A stretch of DNA of 64,000 nt from the NCBI GenBank assembly GCA_027493525.1, contig JAOSKN010000001.1:62001-126000 (forward strand), given 5' to 3'. The notes under the pieces were generated by a model. The model ran no database searches, had not been told where the DNA came from, and saw nothing but the letters and a program-made list of their open reading frames with translations. The translations under genes and the position numbers were made by a program. This DNA comes from Planctomycetota bacterium (GTDB lineage: Bacteria > Planctomycetota > SZUA-567 > H5-PLA8). Below are positions 39,191 to 49,122 of the stretch, in pieces. How positions within the stretch are numbered: the first letter of the stretch is position 1; the number at the start of each line of letters is the position of its first letter.

Positions 39191-40574
39191 ATGCCCGAAT
39201 TCGGCGGCCTGCTCTGGGGCGTGATCGCGACCGCGTTGATCTTCGATTTCGTCAACGGCTGGAACGACTCCGCCAACGCGATCGCCACGGTAGTGGGCAC
39301 GCGCGTGCTCAGCCCGTTGCGCGCGGTGATGCTCTCCGCGACCCTCAACATGGCCGGCGCGCTGATGGGCCAGGAGGTGGCGAAAACCGTCGCGGGCAAG
39401 CTGGTCGACCCCGAGCTGATCAGCCAGACGGTGCTGATCGCGGCGATGGGCGGCGCGATCATCTGGGCCGCGGCGATGACGCTGCTGGGCATGCCCATCA
39501 GCGCCTCCCATTCGCTGGTCGGGGGCTGGTCGGCGCGGCGGTGGCCAAGGCCGGCGTCCACGTGGTTCAGGCGCAGGGCATCGTCACGATCCTCGCGGCG
39601 ATGCTCTTCTCGCCCGTCCTCGGCTTCGCGATCGCGTACCTGCTGTTCATGCTAATCGCCCGGGTCTTCCACAACAGCCCGCCGGGGCCGACCGGCCGCA
39701 TGTTCGGGCTTCTGCAGCTCGTCAGCGTCAGCGGCATGGCGCTGACCCACGGCATGAACGACGCCCAGAAGATCATGGGCATCATCACCCTGGGGCTGGT
39801 GCTGGGCGGATACCAGGACCACTTCCGGGTGCCGCTGTGGGCGATGATCGCCTGCGGCGCGGCGATCTCGCTGGGCACGGCCATGGGCGGGTGGAAGGTG
39901 ATCCGCACGCTCGGGCACAAACTCTCGCGGCTGAAGCCCGTGGACGGCTTCGCCGCCGAGACGGCCGCCACGAGCATCCTCTTCGGCGTGGCCTGGATCG
40001 GCGTGCCGGTCTCGACGACGCACACCATCACCGGCGCGATCCTGGGCGTCGGCGCGACGAAAGGCCTGGGCGGCGTGCGCTGGGGGCTGGGCGGGAAGAT
40101 CGTGCTGGCCTGGGTCTTCACCCTCCCCAGCACCATCGCCATGAGCGGGCTGCTGTATTGGATTCTCTGGGCCGGCTGCGGGCTGGACCATGAGCCGCCC
40201 GCGCCGTGGAAGCTGGAATTCGCGGCATCGGAGGGCCAGGTGCGCCTGGAATGGCCGGAGATTCGCCAAGCCGACGGCTACGACATCTACCGCTACGACC
40301 GCATCTCGGCGCAGGAAGAAGCGCAGCATCTCGCCGCGCAAGGTGACAACAAAAGTACGTCTTCGAGCTGCGCGACCCCGAGACGCGGGTTCTCGTCGGG
40401 AAGCGCTGCGCCGGGCATTCGTTCACGGATCAGACCGTCAAGCCGGGCGGGCGCTACGTCTACCGCATGCGCGCGGTGAACGATGGCGGGCCCTCGCGCT
40501 GGTCGGACGAACACGCCGTGGACGTGCCGCCGCAGCCCCAGCGGCCGCGCAAGGAGCCGGTGGACGATCCCTGA
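39191..40574 (+). CDS. pit: Pit-family phosphate transporter fused to C-terminal FN3-like domain, two frame breaks
   Basis: About 461 residues when repaired. The Pit core has both signature repeats: DFVNGWNDSANAIATVVGTR near the start and SVSGMALTHGMNDAQKIMGI in the second half, with 8 or more hydrophobic helices. Two indels hide it: G5 at 39520-39524 (one base missing) and A4 at 40351-40354 (one missing). After the last helix (GLLYWILWAGCGL) comes a ~115-residue domain with the fibronectin type III pattern: VRLEWPEIRQADGYDIYRYD, then CAGHSFTDQTVKPGGRYVYR and MRAVNDGGPSRWSDEHA. Its end is at the TGA 40572-40574. A normal Pit ends at the membrane, so an appended FN3 is unusual. The partner DUF47 gene lies 10 bases upstream. 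Confidence 0.72.
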
Positions 40575-40588
40575 GCCGCGCGAGGCGC

Positions 40589-42022
40589 TCAGCTCTCGGC
40601 CGCGGCCACCGGGGCCAGCGGCGCGGTGGCACCCAGGTCGCGGCGCACGAGCTTGTCGAAGGCGCGGGCGAGGATCTTCAGGCCCTTCGCGGCCTCCGCG
40701 CGCGTCAGGCACAGCGGCGGGCAGAAGCGCAGGACGGACTCGCCGCTGCCGAGCATGATCAGCCCCTGGTGGAAGATCTCGTTCACCACCGCGTCGCGCA
40801 GGGCCTTGTCCGGCTTGCGCGTCTTGCGGTCCACGATCAATTCGACGCCGATCATCAGGCCGCGCCCGCGCACGGCGCCGATGCGGTCCGGATGGCGCTT
40901 CTGCAGCGCCGTCAGCTCGCGGAGCATGTACTCGCCGACGCGCGCGGCGTTGCGGAGGTACCCGTTCTCGATCAGCTCGATGGAAGCCAGCGCGGCCCGG
41001 CAGCTCACCGGGTTCCCGCCAAAGGTGCTGCCGTGCGCGCCTTCGAGCCAGGTCATGACGGACTGCTTCGCGACGATCGCGCCGAGGGGCATCCCCGAGG
41101 CGATGCCCTTGGCCAGGCACAGGATGTCCGGCTCCACGCCGCTGTGCTCGATGGCGAACATCCGCCCGGTGCGCCCGAAACCCGTCTGGATCTCGTCGGC
41201 AACGAGCAGAATGCCGTGCCGGTCGCAGACCTCGCGCAGCGCGCGGAGGTAGCCTTCGGGCGGCACCACGTAGCCGCCTTCGCCCTGGATCGGCTCGACG
41301 AAGATCGCGGCCACCTCGTCGGGCGGGATGGTGGACTTGAAGAGCGTCTCCTCGAGCACGCTCACGCAGGCGAGCCGGCAGTCGGGATAGGTCAGGTTGT
41401 ACGCGCAGCGGTAGCAGTTGCCGTACGGGATGTGATGAACCTCGGGCACCAGCGGCGCGAAGTGCGCCCGCTGGGTGATTTTGGAGCCGGTAAGCGAGAG
41501 CGCGCCGAACGTCCGCCCGTGAAAGCCGCCCAGGAACGCGATCACGCGCTGCCGGCCGGTGTGGTAGCGCGCGAGCTTGAACGCGGCCTCGACCGATTCG
41601 GCCCCCGAGTTGGTGAAGAAAACGCGCTTGGCGCTCGGCCCCGGCGCGATCTGGCAAAGCTTTTCCGCGAGCTGCGCCTGCGGCTCGTTGTAGTAGTCGC
41701 TGCCGCACATATGGAGCAGCTTGCCGGCCTGGTCGCGGATGGCCTTCACGACTTCGGGATGGCAGTGGCCCGTCGCGTTCACGGCGATCCCGGCGGTGAA
41801 ATCGAGGAAGCGGTTGCCGTCCAGATCCTCGACGACGCTGCCGTACGCGCGGCGCACGGCCAGCGGGATGTAGCGCGTGTAGCAGGGCGAGGAGTAACGC
41901 CGGTCGAGGTCGATCGCGTGACGGCTGCGGGGCCCGGGCAGCTCGGTACGGATCAAGGGAACTTGCCCGCGGCCTTTCCGTTCGGCTTGCTTTTTGCGTA
42001 TCTTCGAGGCTGAGGTTTTCAT
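40589..42022 (-). CDS. Class III aminotransferase (omega-amino acid type)
   Basis: A 477-residue PLP enzyme, fold type I. Active-site blocks: TNSGAESVEAAFKLARY, FHGRTFGALSLTGS, VADEIQTGFGRTGRMFAIEH with the cofactor Asp, and ILCLAKGIASGMPLGAI with the Schiff-base Lys. The closest families are 4-aminobutyrate or acetylornithine aminotransferases; I cannot decide which. An odd feature is a Cys-rich stretch (YGNCYRCAYNLTYPDCRLACVS). I set the start at ATG 42022, which has AGGAG six bases upstream; the longer frame to 42064 has none. A basic, Lys-rich N-terminus (KIRKKQAERKGRG) precedes the fold. It is divergent from the MBL hydrolase. Confidence 0.85.
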   Translation of the reverse strand: MKTSASKIRKKQAERKGRGQVPLIRTELPGPRSRHAIDLDRRYSSPCYTRYIPLAVRRAYGSVVEDLDGNRFLDFTAGIAVNATGHCHPEVVKAIRDQAGKLLHMCGSDYYNEPQAQLAEKLCQIAPGPSAKRVFFTNSGAESVEAAFKLARYHTGRQRVIAFLGGFHGRTFGALSLTGSKITQRAHFAPLVPEVHHIPYGNCYRCAYNLTYPDCRLACVSVLEETLFKSTIPPDEVAAIFVEPIQGEGGYVVPPEGYLRALREVCDRHGILLVADEIQTGFGRTGRMFAIEHSGVEPDILCLAKGIASGMPLGAIVAKQSVMTWLEGAHGSTFGGNPVSCRAALASIELIENGYLRNAARVGEYMLRELTALQKRHPDRIGAVRGRGLMIGVELIVDRKTRKPDKALRDAVVNEIFHQGLIMLGSGESVLRFCPPLCLTRAEAAKGLKILARAFDKLVRRDLGATAPLAPVAAAES

Positions 42023-42262
42023 GCGCGCTCCTGTTGTTTCCGCGAACGGGTGGGCTTGTAACATGCCGTGCCGGCGCTCACCAGCAGAGGAATTTTCGCC
42101 TCATTTTCGCCCTCTAATCAGGTTTACGCCAAAATACCCTTTCGAGGCGCTGGCGCAACCCTTACACTTCCCCACCGTCCACGCGGAATCAACCGCACCG
42201 GCCGCTATTGGACCTATCAAGCCAAAGCGGACGAGGCCTATCATGGCCTGGAGATCGGAACG

Positions 42263-43153
42263 ATGTTGACGCTAACCTTCCTGGGTGTGGGCTCGGCATT
42301 CGCCAAGCGCAATTTCAATTCCAACGTGCTTTTCGAGTATTGGAAGAAGCCATGGAAAGGGCCCAAGCCCCCCGCGCCGCCCGACGACACGCTGCTCGTC
42401 GATTTCGGCATGACCGGCCCGCTGGCGCTTCACGAACTGAAGCAGAAGCCGGGCTTCGAGCACTTTCGGCACGAGTCGGGGATGAACAACTACCCGGCGA
42501 TCCGCAAGGTCTTCATCACGCACCAGCACGCCGACCACATCGGCGGACTCGAAGAGATGGCGTTGATGAATTTCTTTGTCTTTAAGGACAAGAAATCGGG
42601 CAAGCCGTTCAAGTGCGAGCTGATCAGCACCATCAACATCCTGGTCAACCTGTGGGACCACTCGCTCAAGGGCGGCCTCACCACGATCCAGGACCGCTAC
42701 TGCCTGCTGCAGGATTACTTCTTCATCCGCAACATGATCCCGGGCCAGCCGAAGAAGAATTTCTTCACCATGGGCCCGTACAAATTCGAGATCTTCCCCA
42801 CCGACCACATCCAGATCGAGCGCAAGTACGACTGGCCCTCCTACGGGCTCTACATCAAGCACTCGGAGACGGGGCAGACGGTCTTCTTCTCCGGCGACAC
42901 GCGCTTCGACTACCCGGCCTACTCGGCGATGCTCGAAGAGGCTTCGCTCTGCTTCCACGACTGCAACTTCTTCGACGACCCGGTCCACGCGGGGATCAAC
43001 GAACTGAAGACCCTGCCGGAAGAGATCCGCAAGAAGACCTATTTGTACCACTACGGGGATTCGTTCGACGCGCCGGGCTTGCAGCCGTCGATCCAGATGT
43101 TCCGCGGCCTGACCGAGGCGCACAAGCGTTACAATTTGTTCGAGAACAAATAG
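42263..43153 (+). CDS. MBL-fold metallohydrolase
   Basis: A 296-residue metallo-beta-lactamase-fold protein. The metal motif T-H-Q-H-A-D-H occurs in KVFITHQHADHIGGLEEMA, SGDTRFDYPAYS supplies the bridging Asp, and LYHYGDSFD carries a late His. It resembles the cyclic-diesterase/RNase Z-type families (LGVGSAFAKRNFNSNVLFEY) rather than lactamases. ATG 42263 has GGAGA eight bases upstream; the extended frame from 42068 has no site. No signal peptide is seen, so it is probably cytoplasmic. The substrate is unknown. It is divergent from the aminotransferase, and convergent with serA eight bases away. Confidence 0.78.
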   Translation: MLTLTFLGVGSAFAKRNFNSNVLFEYWKKPWKGPKPPAPPDDTLLVDFGMTGPLALHELKQKPGFEHFRHESGMNNYPAIRKVFITHQHADHIGGLEEMALMNFFVFKDKKSGKPFKCELISTINILVNLWDHSLKGGLTTIQDRYCLLQDYFFIRNMIPGQPKKNFFTMGPYKFEIFPTDHIQIERKYDWPSYGLYIKHSETGQTVFFSGDTRFDYPAYSAMLEEASLCFHDCNFFDDPVHAGINELKTLPEEIRKKTYLYHYGDSFDAPGLQPSIQMFRGLTEAHKRYNLFENK

Positions 43154-43160
43154 CGCCGCG

Positions 43161-44783
43161 CTACACCCTGAGCCGCAGCGTGTAAAGTTCCTCGATCCGC
43201 GCGGCCTGGCGCAGGCGTTCGAGCACGTCCTCGGGCACCGGGTCGTCCAGGGTCAACGCGACGACGGCCTGCCCGCGCTTCTCCCTCCGGCCCACCGCCA
43301 TGTTCGCGATGTTGACGTCGGCCTCGCCCAGCATCGTCCCGAACTTGCCGACCATCCCAGGGCGGTCTTCGTAGAACATGATCAGCAGGTGCGCGGCGGG
43401 CTTGAGATCCACCTCGAAATCGCCAATCCGCACGATCCGGGCCTCGGTGTCGTCGAAGCACGTCCCCGCGAGGGTCAGCTCGCCGTCCTTCGTCTCCACG
43501 CCGGCGACGAGCAGGTTCGCGTAGTTGGGCGCCTTCGCCGACTGGCGCTCGACCAGTTCGATCCCGCGCGCCTCGGCGATCACCGGCGCGTTCACCAGCG
43601 TCACCGGATCGGTGCTGCTGTTGCCGAGCAGGCCCTTCAGCAGGAACAGGCTTAGCGGCTTCGTGTCGCCCTGCGCGAGCTTCCCGTAGCTGCCGACCTT
43701 CACGGTTTTGACCGCGTTCCGGACCATCTGCGCGGCCATCGACCCGAGCAGCTCCGCCAGCTTCGCGTAGGCGGCCATCTTGGGATCGAGCGAGACGGAG
43801 AGGTTCACGGCGTTGCGGATCACGCCGTCGCGGAAGTACTCCACGAACTGCCGCGCGGCGTCCTCCGCGACGCGCTCCTGCGCCTCCGCGGTGCTCGCGC
43901 CGAGGTGCGGCGTGAGGATCAGGTTCGGCGCGCTCCGCAGCGGGCTGTCGGCCGGGAGCGGCTCCTGGGCGAAGACGTCGAGCGCCGCCGCCGCGAGCTT
44001 GCCGCTCTTGAGCGCCTCGGCGAGGTTGGCCTCGTGGACGATTCCCCCGCGCGCGGCGTTCACCAGGCGCGCGGTGCGCTTCATCTTCTCGAACTGCGCC
44101 TTCCCGATCAGGTTCTCGGTCTGCGGCGTCAGGGGCGCGTGCACCGAGATGAAGTCGGCCTTGGCCAGCAGCGCGTCGAGGTCCGCCTTCACGACGCCGA
44201 GATCCTCCGCCTTGCGCTCGGTAACGAAGGGGTCGAAGACGAGCACCTCCATGCTCAGGCTCTTCGCCGTCTTCGCCACGATGCCGCCAACCTTGCCGAA
44301 GCCGACGACGCCCAGCGTCTTGCCGGTCAGCTCGACGCCGGTCAGGCCTTTCTTGTTCCACTGGCCCTCGTGCATTTCGCGGTCGGCGCGCGGGACGTTC
44401 CGCGCGACGGCGAAGAGCAGCGCCAGCGCGTGCTCGGCGGCGGAGGTGATGTTCCCCAGCGGCGTATTCTGGACGACGATCCCCGCGCGCGTCGCGGCCT
44501 CCACGTCGATGTTGTCCACGCCCACGCCCGCGCGCGCGATGACCTGGAGCCGCCGCCCGGCATCGATGAGCTTCGGCGTCACCGTGGTCGCCGAGCGGAC
44601 GATCAGGCCGTCGTATTCGCCCAGGATCGCGGCCAGCTCGTCCTCTTTCAGCCCGGGCTTCAGGTCGGGCCGCAGCCCGCCGTCGGCAAGCATCCGCACG
44701 CAGCGTTCGCTCAGCGCGTCGGCGATGAGGATGCGCGCGCCTTGCAGCGGCGCCTGGAAACGGGTGGAGGCGGTCGAACTCAC
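43161..44783 (-). CDS. serA: D-3-phosphoglycerate dehydrogenase, long form
   Basis: A 540-residue SerA catalysing the first step of serine synthesis (3-phosphoglycerate to phosphohydroxypyruvate with NAD+). Motifs: VIARAGVGVDNIDVEAATRA, the Rossmann site KTLGVVGFGKVGGIVAKTAK, FISVHAPLTPQTENLIGKA, LVNAARGGIVHEANLAEALK with the active Arg, and LTPHLGASTAEAQ with the catalytic His. The C-terminus has the intervening allosteric domain and an ACT domain (LIMFYEDRPGMVGKFGTML), so serine feedback is plausible. Start GTG 44783 has GAGGA nine bases upstream. It ends close to the convergent MBL gene. Confidence 0.93.
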   Translation of the reverse strand: MSSTASTRFQAPLQGARILIADALSERCVRMLADGGLRPDLKPGLKEDELAAILGEYDGLIVRSATTVTPKLIDAGRRLQVIARAGVGVDNIDVEAATRAGIVVQNTPLGNITSAAEHALALLFAVARNVPRADREMHEGQWNKKGLTGVELTGKTLGVVGFGKVGGIVAKTAKSLSMEVLVFDPFVTERKAEDLGVVKADLDALLAKADFISVHAPLTPQTENLIGKAQFEKMKRTARLVNAARGGIVHEANLAEALKSGKLAAAALDVFAQEPLPADSPLRSAPNLILTPHLGASTAEAQERVAEDAARQFVEYFRDGVIRNAVNLSVSLDPKMAAYAKLAELLGSMAAQMVRNAVKTVKVGSYGKLAQGDTKPLSLFLLKGLLGNSSTDPVTLVNAPVIAEARGIELVERQSAKAPNYANLLVAGVETKDGELTLAGTCFDDTEARIVRIGDFEVDLKPAAHLLIMFYEDRPGMVGKFGTMLGEADVNIANMAVGRREKRGQAVVALTLDDPVPEDVLERLRQAARIEELYTLRLRV

Positions 44784-44927
44784 GGGCCGGAATCCTCGAT
44801 GCGCGGAAAGTGCAATGCTCTAACGCCACGGCGTCGCTTTGTCTATCGAAGGCTTAGGGGAGTTCCGCACCCTGTACGCGTTCAGCGGCAGAGCTTAAGG
44901 AGGACTGTTCTCCGTTCACTGTTCACG

Positions 44928-46049
44928 TCACGTGGCCTCCCGATACTCGAGCCGGCGCAGCAGCTCCTGCGCGCCGGGCAGGTTCGGCTCCGCGCGGAGG
45001 GCCTCCTGCAGGTCGCCGGCCGCCAGCCCGTTGGCCCCGCGGTCGGCGCGGCGCGTGGCGCGGGCCATCAGCAGGCTCGGATGCCGCCCGGCGAGGTGCA
45101 GCAGCACCGTCAGAACGCGCTCGGCTTCGAGGGGCTTGCGCTGGCGGTCGTATACGTTGAGCAGGTTGTAGCACATCCGCGCGAGCAGGTCGCGGGGCGC
45201 GATGGGGCGCAGATGCTGCTCGGGGACGAAGCGCTGCCCGTGCCGTTCGACCAGCTCGCGGCAGTCGTCGAGGTCCAGCGGGCGGGCGGCGTGGTAGGGA
45301 TCGACGAAGACGCAGCCCGACTTGCCCGCCTCGCGCACGTCCACCCGCACGATGAAGTGCGCGGGCATGCCGATGCCCGCGGCCTGCAAGCCCAGGCGCC
45401 GGCAGAGCGCGAGGTAGACCACCGAAAGCGAGATGGGAATGCCGCGCTTCCGTTCGAGCACCTCGCCCAGCATGCTGTTGCGCGGCGAGTAGTAGCTCTC
45501 TCGGTCGCCCTCGAAGCCTTGCGCGCGCCAGAACTCGCCAAGGCGGAAGACCGTGTCCACCGTCTTGCCTTCGGCCCGCGGCTCGCTTGCGGGGCGCTTG
45601 AGTTTGGCGCGAATGTGCTCCCCGGCGCGCGCGGCCAACTGGTCGAGCCGCTTGAGCAGCGCCTGCGGGTCGAGTTCCGCGTCGCCGAGACGCGCCAGCA
45701 CCGCCGCGCCGAGTTCGGCGGGGAAGCGCTCGCGCAGCCCGTTCAATCCCAGTTCCAGTTGCGCGCCGAGTTCCTCGGGGACCAGCACATGCACGGCGTC
45801 CCGGGCCAGACGCGCCGCGGGCGTCTCGCCGCCGCGCGCGGCCTGGCGGAGCGCCGGGAGGGCTTCGGCCCCCAGCAGCGTGAATTCGCGGAGCGCCTCG
45901 GCGCGGGCGGTCTCGCCCAGGAGGCCGGCGCGCTGAAGGCGTTCGTTGACGCGCCAGAGCCGCCGCAGCCGCTCGCCCTCGGGCGCCGGCAAGCCGCGGG
46001 GGTCCGGCGGGAGCATGGACCAGGACGGGGCGGGTTCGGCGTCGCTCAC
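44928..46049 (-). CDS. SirB1-like transglutaminase-fold protein
   Basis: A 373-residue member of the SirB1/transglutaminase-core-2 family: NSMLGEVLERKRGIPISLSV and MPAHFIVRVDVRE are the diagnostic blocks, followed by short TPR-like helices at the C-terminus (LNVYDRQRKPLEAERVLTVL). The catalytic triad residues of true transglutaminases are not clearly present, as is usual in SirB1, so activity is unproven. The start GTG 46049 is weakly supported; ATG 46016 is an alternative. The N-terminal ~120 residues are Leu/Arg/Glu-rich helices. Function unknown; it lies upstream of serA on the same strand (144-base gap) and is divergent from the pseudopilin at 46209. Confidence 0.78.
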   Translation of the reverse strand: MSDAEPAPSWSMLPPDPRGLPAPEGERLRRLWRVNERLQRAGLLGETARAEALREFTLLGAEALPALRQAARGGETPAARLARDAVHVLVPEELGAQLELGLNGLRERFPAELGAAVLARLGDAELDPQALLKRLDQLAARAGEHIRAKLKRPASEPRAEGKTVDTVFRLGEFWRAQGFEGDRESYYSPRNSMLGEVLERKRGIPISLSVVYLALCRRLGLQAAGIGMPAHFIVRVDVREAGKSGCVFVDPYHAARPLDLDDCRELVERHGQRFVPEQHLRPIAPRDLLARMCYNLLNVYDRQRKPLEAERVLTVLLHLAGRHPSLLMARATRRADRGANGLAAGDLQEALRAEPNLPGAQELLRRLEYREAT

Positions 46050-46208
46050 GCCTTCAGCATCCCGGTTTGGTTACGGCGTGCAAGGCGGAATGGACGTGGA
46101 ATGCGAAATGTGTTCCGTTCGTATCGCGGGCGTCTCGCGCGCAGATTTCGAGAGCAACCCCGTCAACACACGACCGAACTCTGTACGCGCCTGCCGCGTA
46201 TACGCAAT

Positions 46209-46870
46209 ATGCAATTATCGATCCGCGTATCGCAACCTCTTCGCAATGCGCGAGGCGTGACCATCGCGGAACTCCTGGTGGTGTTGGCCTGCGTGATCGT
46301 CCTGGCCGTTGTCGTCTTGGTCTTGAAACCCCCAATAAGAGCCCCAGTCGTCGGAGCCAGTGCGCCAGCAACCTGAGCCAGATTGGCAAAGCCTGTTCCA
46401 TGTACGCGGACGCGGCGACCAACAACGGCCGGTTTCCAGACGACGGCGTCAGCGCGCTCCAGTCGATGAACTTGCTCTACCGGGGCTACATCCGGGATGC
46501 GCGCGTCTTCCAGTGTCCCCAGAACCCGAAGGATCCTTTGGCCTTGAACGACATCGCGAAGGACCTGCCCAACATGACCAACGCCATGACGGCGTACGGC
46601 TACGACCGCGGCCACATGCAGTCCGACGGCATGGCCGGGATCGCGTCCGATTACGGCGCGCGCGATGAGAAGGTGGGCAACTCAACCAATCACGGCGCCG
46701 ACCATGGCGTTGGCGCCGGCCAGCAGTTTCTCCAGGGCGACGGGCATGTGGAATGGCTCAAGAGCCCCGGCCGCGACACCGACCAGGATGGCGTGGACGA
46801 CGACTTCATCTTCGATGACGACCGGGAGGCCGCCGGCGTCGAGAACGACTCCTGGATCCGCGACGATTGA
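46209..46870 (+). CDS. Type II pseudopilin-like protein with H-X-DG tail, one frame break
   Basis: About 220 residues when repaired. The leader MQLSIRVSQPLRNARG precedes the processing site before VTIAELLVVLACVIVLAVVV, with Glu5 present. After a frame change at C4 (46342-46345, one base missing) the globular domain follows: QCASNLSQIGKACSMYADAA (the G-type pseudopilin helix), two Cys, and a tail GAGQQFLQGDGHVEWLKSPG with the DG-H-V-x-W-L pattern found in planctomycete H-X9-DG prepilin proteins. The end is strongly acidic (DTDQDGVDDDFIFDDD), a possible calcium site. The likely start is ATG 46209, but no strong ribosome-binding site is visible. It is not part of a visible secretion operon. Confidence 0.7.
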
Positions 46871-46912
46871 GCCGAAGGTCCCGGCTGGCGCGAAACGCCG
46901 CCTCGCGGCAGA

Positions 46913-47941
46913 ATGCGGGGCGTGGCGACGCCCGCACCCTCCCCCGCCCGGCCCTGGTGGCATCGATTCTTCGGCCTGAACCGCACAGCGGCGCCGGACG
47001 CGGAAGTCGTCTTTCCTCCGGGGTTCCTCGAGTCGCTGGAGCGCCTGCGCATCGCGGCGCTGAAGGCCAGCGGCGGCGGGCTGCGCGAGGGCCACCGGCT
47101 GGGCGCGTACCGGGGCGGGCAACTCGAATTCCACGATCACCGCGGCTACTCGCCCGGCGACGACCTGCGCTACCTCGATTGGAACCTCTACGCGCGGCTG
47201 GGCCGCCCGTTCATCAAGGAGTTCGCGCGCGAGGAGGCCGGCTGCCTGCACCTGCTCCTCGATGCGACGGCCTCGATGCGCCTGGGCCGGCCGGCCAAGT
47301 GGACCTTCGCGCGGCGGCTGGCGGCGCTCTTCGGGCACGTGGCCTGGAAGTCGAACGATCTGGTCTTCGCCTGGGCCTACCGCGGGGCCGAGGCGGAGCT
47401 TTCGCGCTACCCCGCCCGCGGGGCGCGGCCGTCCAGCCCCGAGTTCGTCGAGTGGCTGCGCCGGCAGGCGCTGGCCGCGCCGCTGCACGAACGGGCCGCG
47501 GCGGCCGACGGGCGCGCGCCCTCCGGCGCCGCCGGGGCTTTCAGCGCCGCCGTCCGGGCCTTCCTGCGCGCCGGCCCGCAGCGCGGGCATGTCTTCATCG
47601 TCAGCGATTTCTGGCAGGAAGAGTCGGAGATCGCGGAGAGCGTCCGCCTGCTCACGGCCGCGGGCTTCGATGTCGCCGGGCTGCACGTCCTGGCCGAGGA
47701 GGAGCTTCGCGCGCCCGACCCCGGCGCGCTGCGCGTGCTATCCCTCGAGGATCCCGGCGAGGTGGAACTGTACGCGACCGGCGCGGCGGCGGCATGCTAC
47801 GCGAAGGAACTCGAGGCCCACCTCGCGGCGGTGAAGGGAATCTTCCAGCGCCGGGGCGGGCTGTACCTCTTCGAGCGCTCCGGCGCCCCGTTGGAGCGCG
47901 TACTGATACAGACCCTGCGCCGCAGGCATTGGGTGGCCTGA
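46913..47941 (+). CDS. DUF58 domain protein
   Basis: A 342-residue DUF58 (von Willebrand A-like) protein. The family signature GAYRGGQLEFHDHRGYSPGD, then DDLRYLDWNLYARLGRPFIK, is clear; LLLDATASMRLG is the MIDAS-like D-x-S/T-x-S variant (here D-A-T-A-S-M). DUF58 proteins usually sit beside MoxR ATPases and membrane vWA proteins in a chaperone-like system, but no MoxR gene is adjacent. The marked start is ATG 46913. No transmembrane segment is visible in the first 40 residues. It follows the pseudopilin by 42 bases and could be co-transcribed with it, and is convergent with the receiver-DUF4388 gene. Confidence 0.82.
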   Translation: MRGVATPAPSPARPWWHRFFGLNRTAAPDAEVVFPPGFLESLERLRIAALKASGGGLREGHRLGAYRGGQLEFHDHRGYSPGDDLRYLDWNLYARLGRPFIKEFAREEAGCLHLLLDATASMRLGRPAKWTFARRLAALFGHVAWKSNDLVFAWAYRGAEAELSRYPARGARPSSPEFVEWLRRQALAAPLHERAAAADGRAPSGAAGAFSAAVRAFLRAGPQRGHVFIVSDFWQEESEIAESVRLLTAAGFDVAGLHVLAEEELRAPDPGALRVLSLEDPGEVELYATGAAAACYAKELEAHLAAVKGIFQRRGGLYLFERSGAPLERVLIQTLRRRHWVA

Positions 47942-48027
47942 TAAGGAAGGCATACGGTTAGCGGCGCGGCGTACCTTCCCGCAGCAGGCGCTCTCCCGCG
48001 GGCTTTTCACCCCTCGCAGGCGCCAGC

Positions 48028-48963
48028 CTACTGCCCTCCCGGATCCACCACGCCCTCGACGACCTCCTCCGCTTTCGTGTCGAGTTCGCCGGCGGAGTCG
48101 ACGCGGCGCTTCTGGAAATCGCGAATGGCGGCCTTGGCCTCGTCCATCTGGCGCAGGCCTTCGAGAAGCAACTGCATCGTATTGCCCTGGATGGTGCGCT
48201 TCCCCACGGGCTCGCCCTTCTGGAAATGGAAGCGGCCATGGCGCATATGAAAGAGCAGGAACAAGGCATCGGCGCCCTCGATGTCGTGCAGCGTGGCGTG
48301 ATGGACGGAGCCCTCGACGAAGAAGATCCGGCCGTCGCGCTTGTCGTCGGAAACCGCCAGGATGCCGGTCAGCTTCAGCGGTTCGAGCATGCTCAATATC
48401 TTGGTCACGTCGATGGCGCCAAGCTGGCCTTCGAAGATGCCTGGCGCGGCCGGCGGGGCGGAGATCACCGCGCCGTACTCGTCGGCGCCCACGGCCACGA
48501 GCTTGGAGACGGTCGGGCGGAGCACCAGGGGCAGGACGTCGCGGGTGCGGCCCGGCTGGCTGCGCAGGCTGCGAATCAGGCTCATGAAGTGCGCCGTGGG
48601 GCAGGGCAAGGTAAGCCACGCGTCGCGGATCGACTCCCCGCCGATGCTGGCGAGAACCGGCGGCTGGTAGTCGCGCCGGATGAGCAGCAGGAAGGGCATG
48701 TCGGAGAAGTTATGCGCCGAGCGCGCGGCGCGGAAGAAGGCGAACTCGTCGAGCGTGGGCGACGTCAGGTCCAGGACGACGATGCCGACGGAGCCGCCGC
48801 GCAGGCATTCCCAGGCATCCTGGATGTTCCCGCAGGTGAGGGCGGTTTCGCCTTCCCGTTGCAGGGCCCCGGCGAGCTTGGCCAAGGTGCCGGAATCCGC
48901 CGAGATCAGCAGGACCTCGCGGCGGCGTGTGGAATCGTTGGCGCTGGTATCGGGTCCGCTCAT
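48028..48963 (-). CDS. Receiver-like plus DUF4388 (PATAN) protein
   Basis: A 311-residue protein with an N-terminal response-regulator-like domain (residues ~15-140; EVLLISADSGTLAKLAGALQ, VGIVVLDLTSPTLDEFAFFR with the phosphoacceptor-position Asp in VVLDLTSP) and a C-terminal DUF4388/PATAN domain (residues ~175-280; GQLGAIDVTKILSMLEPLKL, TGILAVSDDKRDGRIFFVEG). PATAN domains are predicted adaptor modules in two-component and gliding systems of myxobacteria and cyanobacteria. No kinase is nearby. It is divergent from rsgA. Output is probably by protein interaction, not DNA binding. Confidence 0.75.
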   Translation of the reverse strand: MSGPDTSANDSTRRREVLLISADSGTLAKLAGALQREGETALTCGNIQDAWECLRGGSVGIVVLDLTSPTLDEFAFFRAARSAHNFSDMPFLLLIRRDYQPPVLASIGGESIRDAWLTLPCPTAHFMSLIRSLRSQPGRTRDVLPLVLRPTVSKLVAVGADEYGAVISAPPAAPGIFEGQLGAIDVTKILSMLEPLKLTGILAVSDDKRDGRIFFVEGSVHHATLHDIEGADALFLLFHMRHGRFHFQKGEPVGKRTIQGNTMQLLLEGLRQMDEAKAAIRDFQKRRVDSAGELDTKAEEVVEGVVDPGGQ

Positions 48964-49122
48964 ACGTTAAGGATCGGCCGCGCCGGCCGCTGCCCTCACC
49001 CCCGCCGGTGCAGTTCGAAAAGTCTACCGGATTGGGGCGCTTCTGCCAAACAGGTACGAGCACGTGTGCGCCGGGATGGACTCTGCCCTTGCAATGCGGC
49101 GCGGAACGGCGTCAATACCTTC

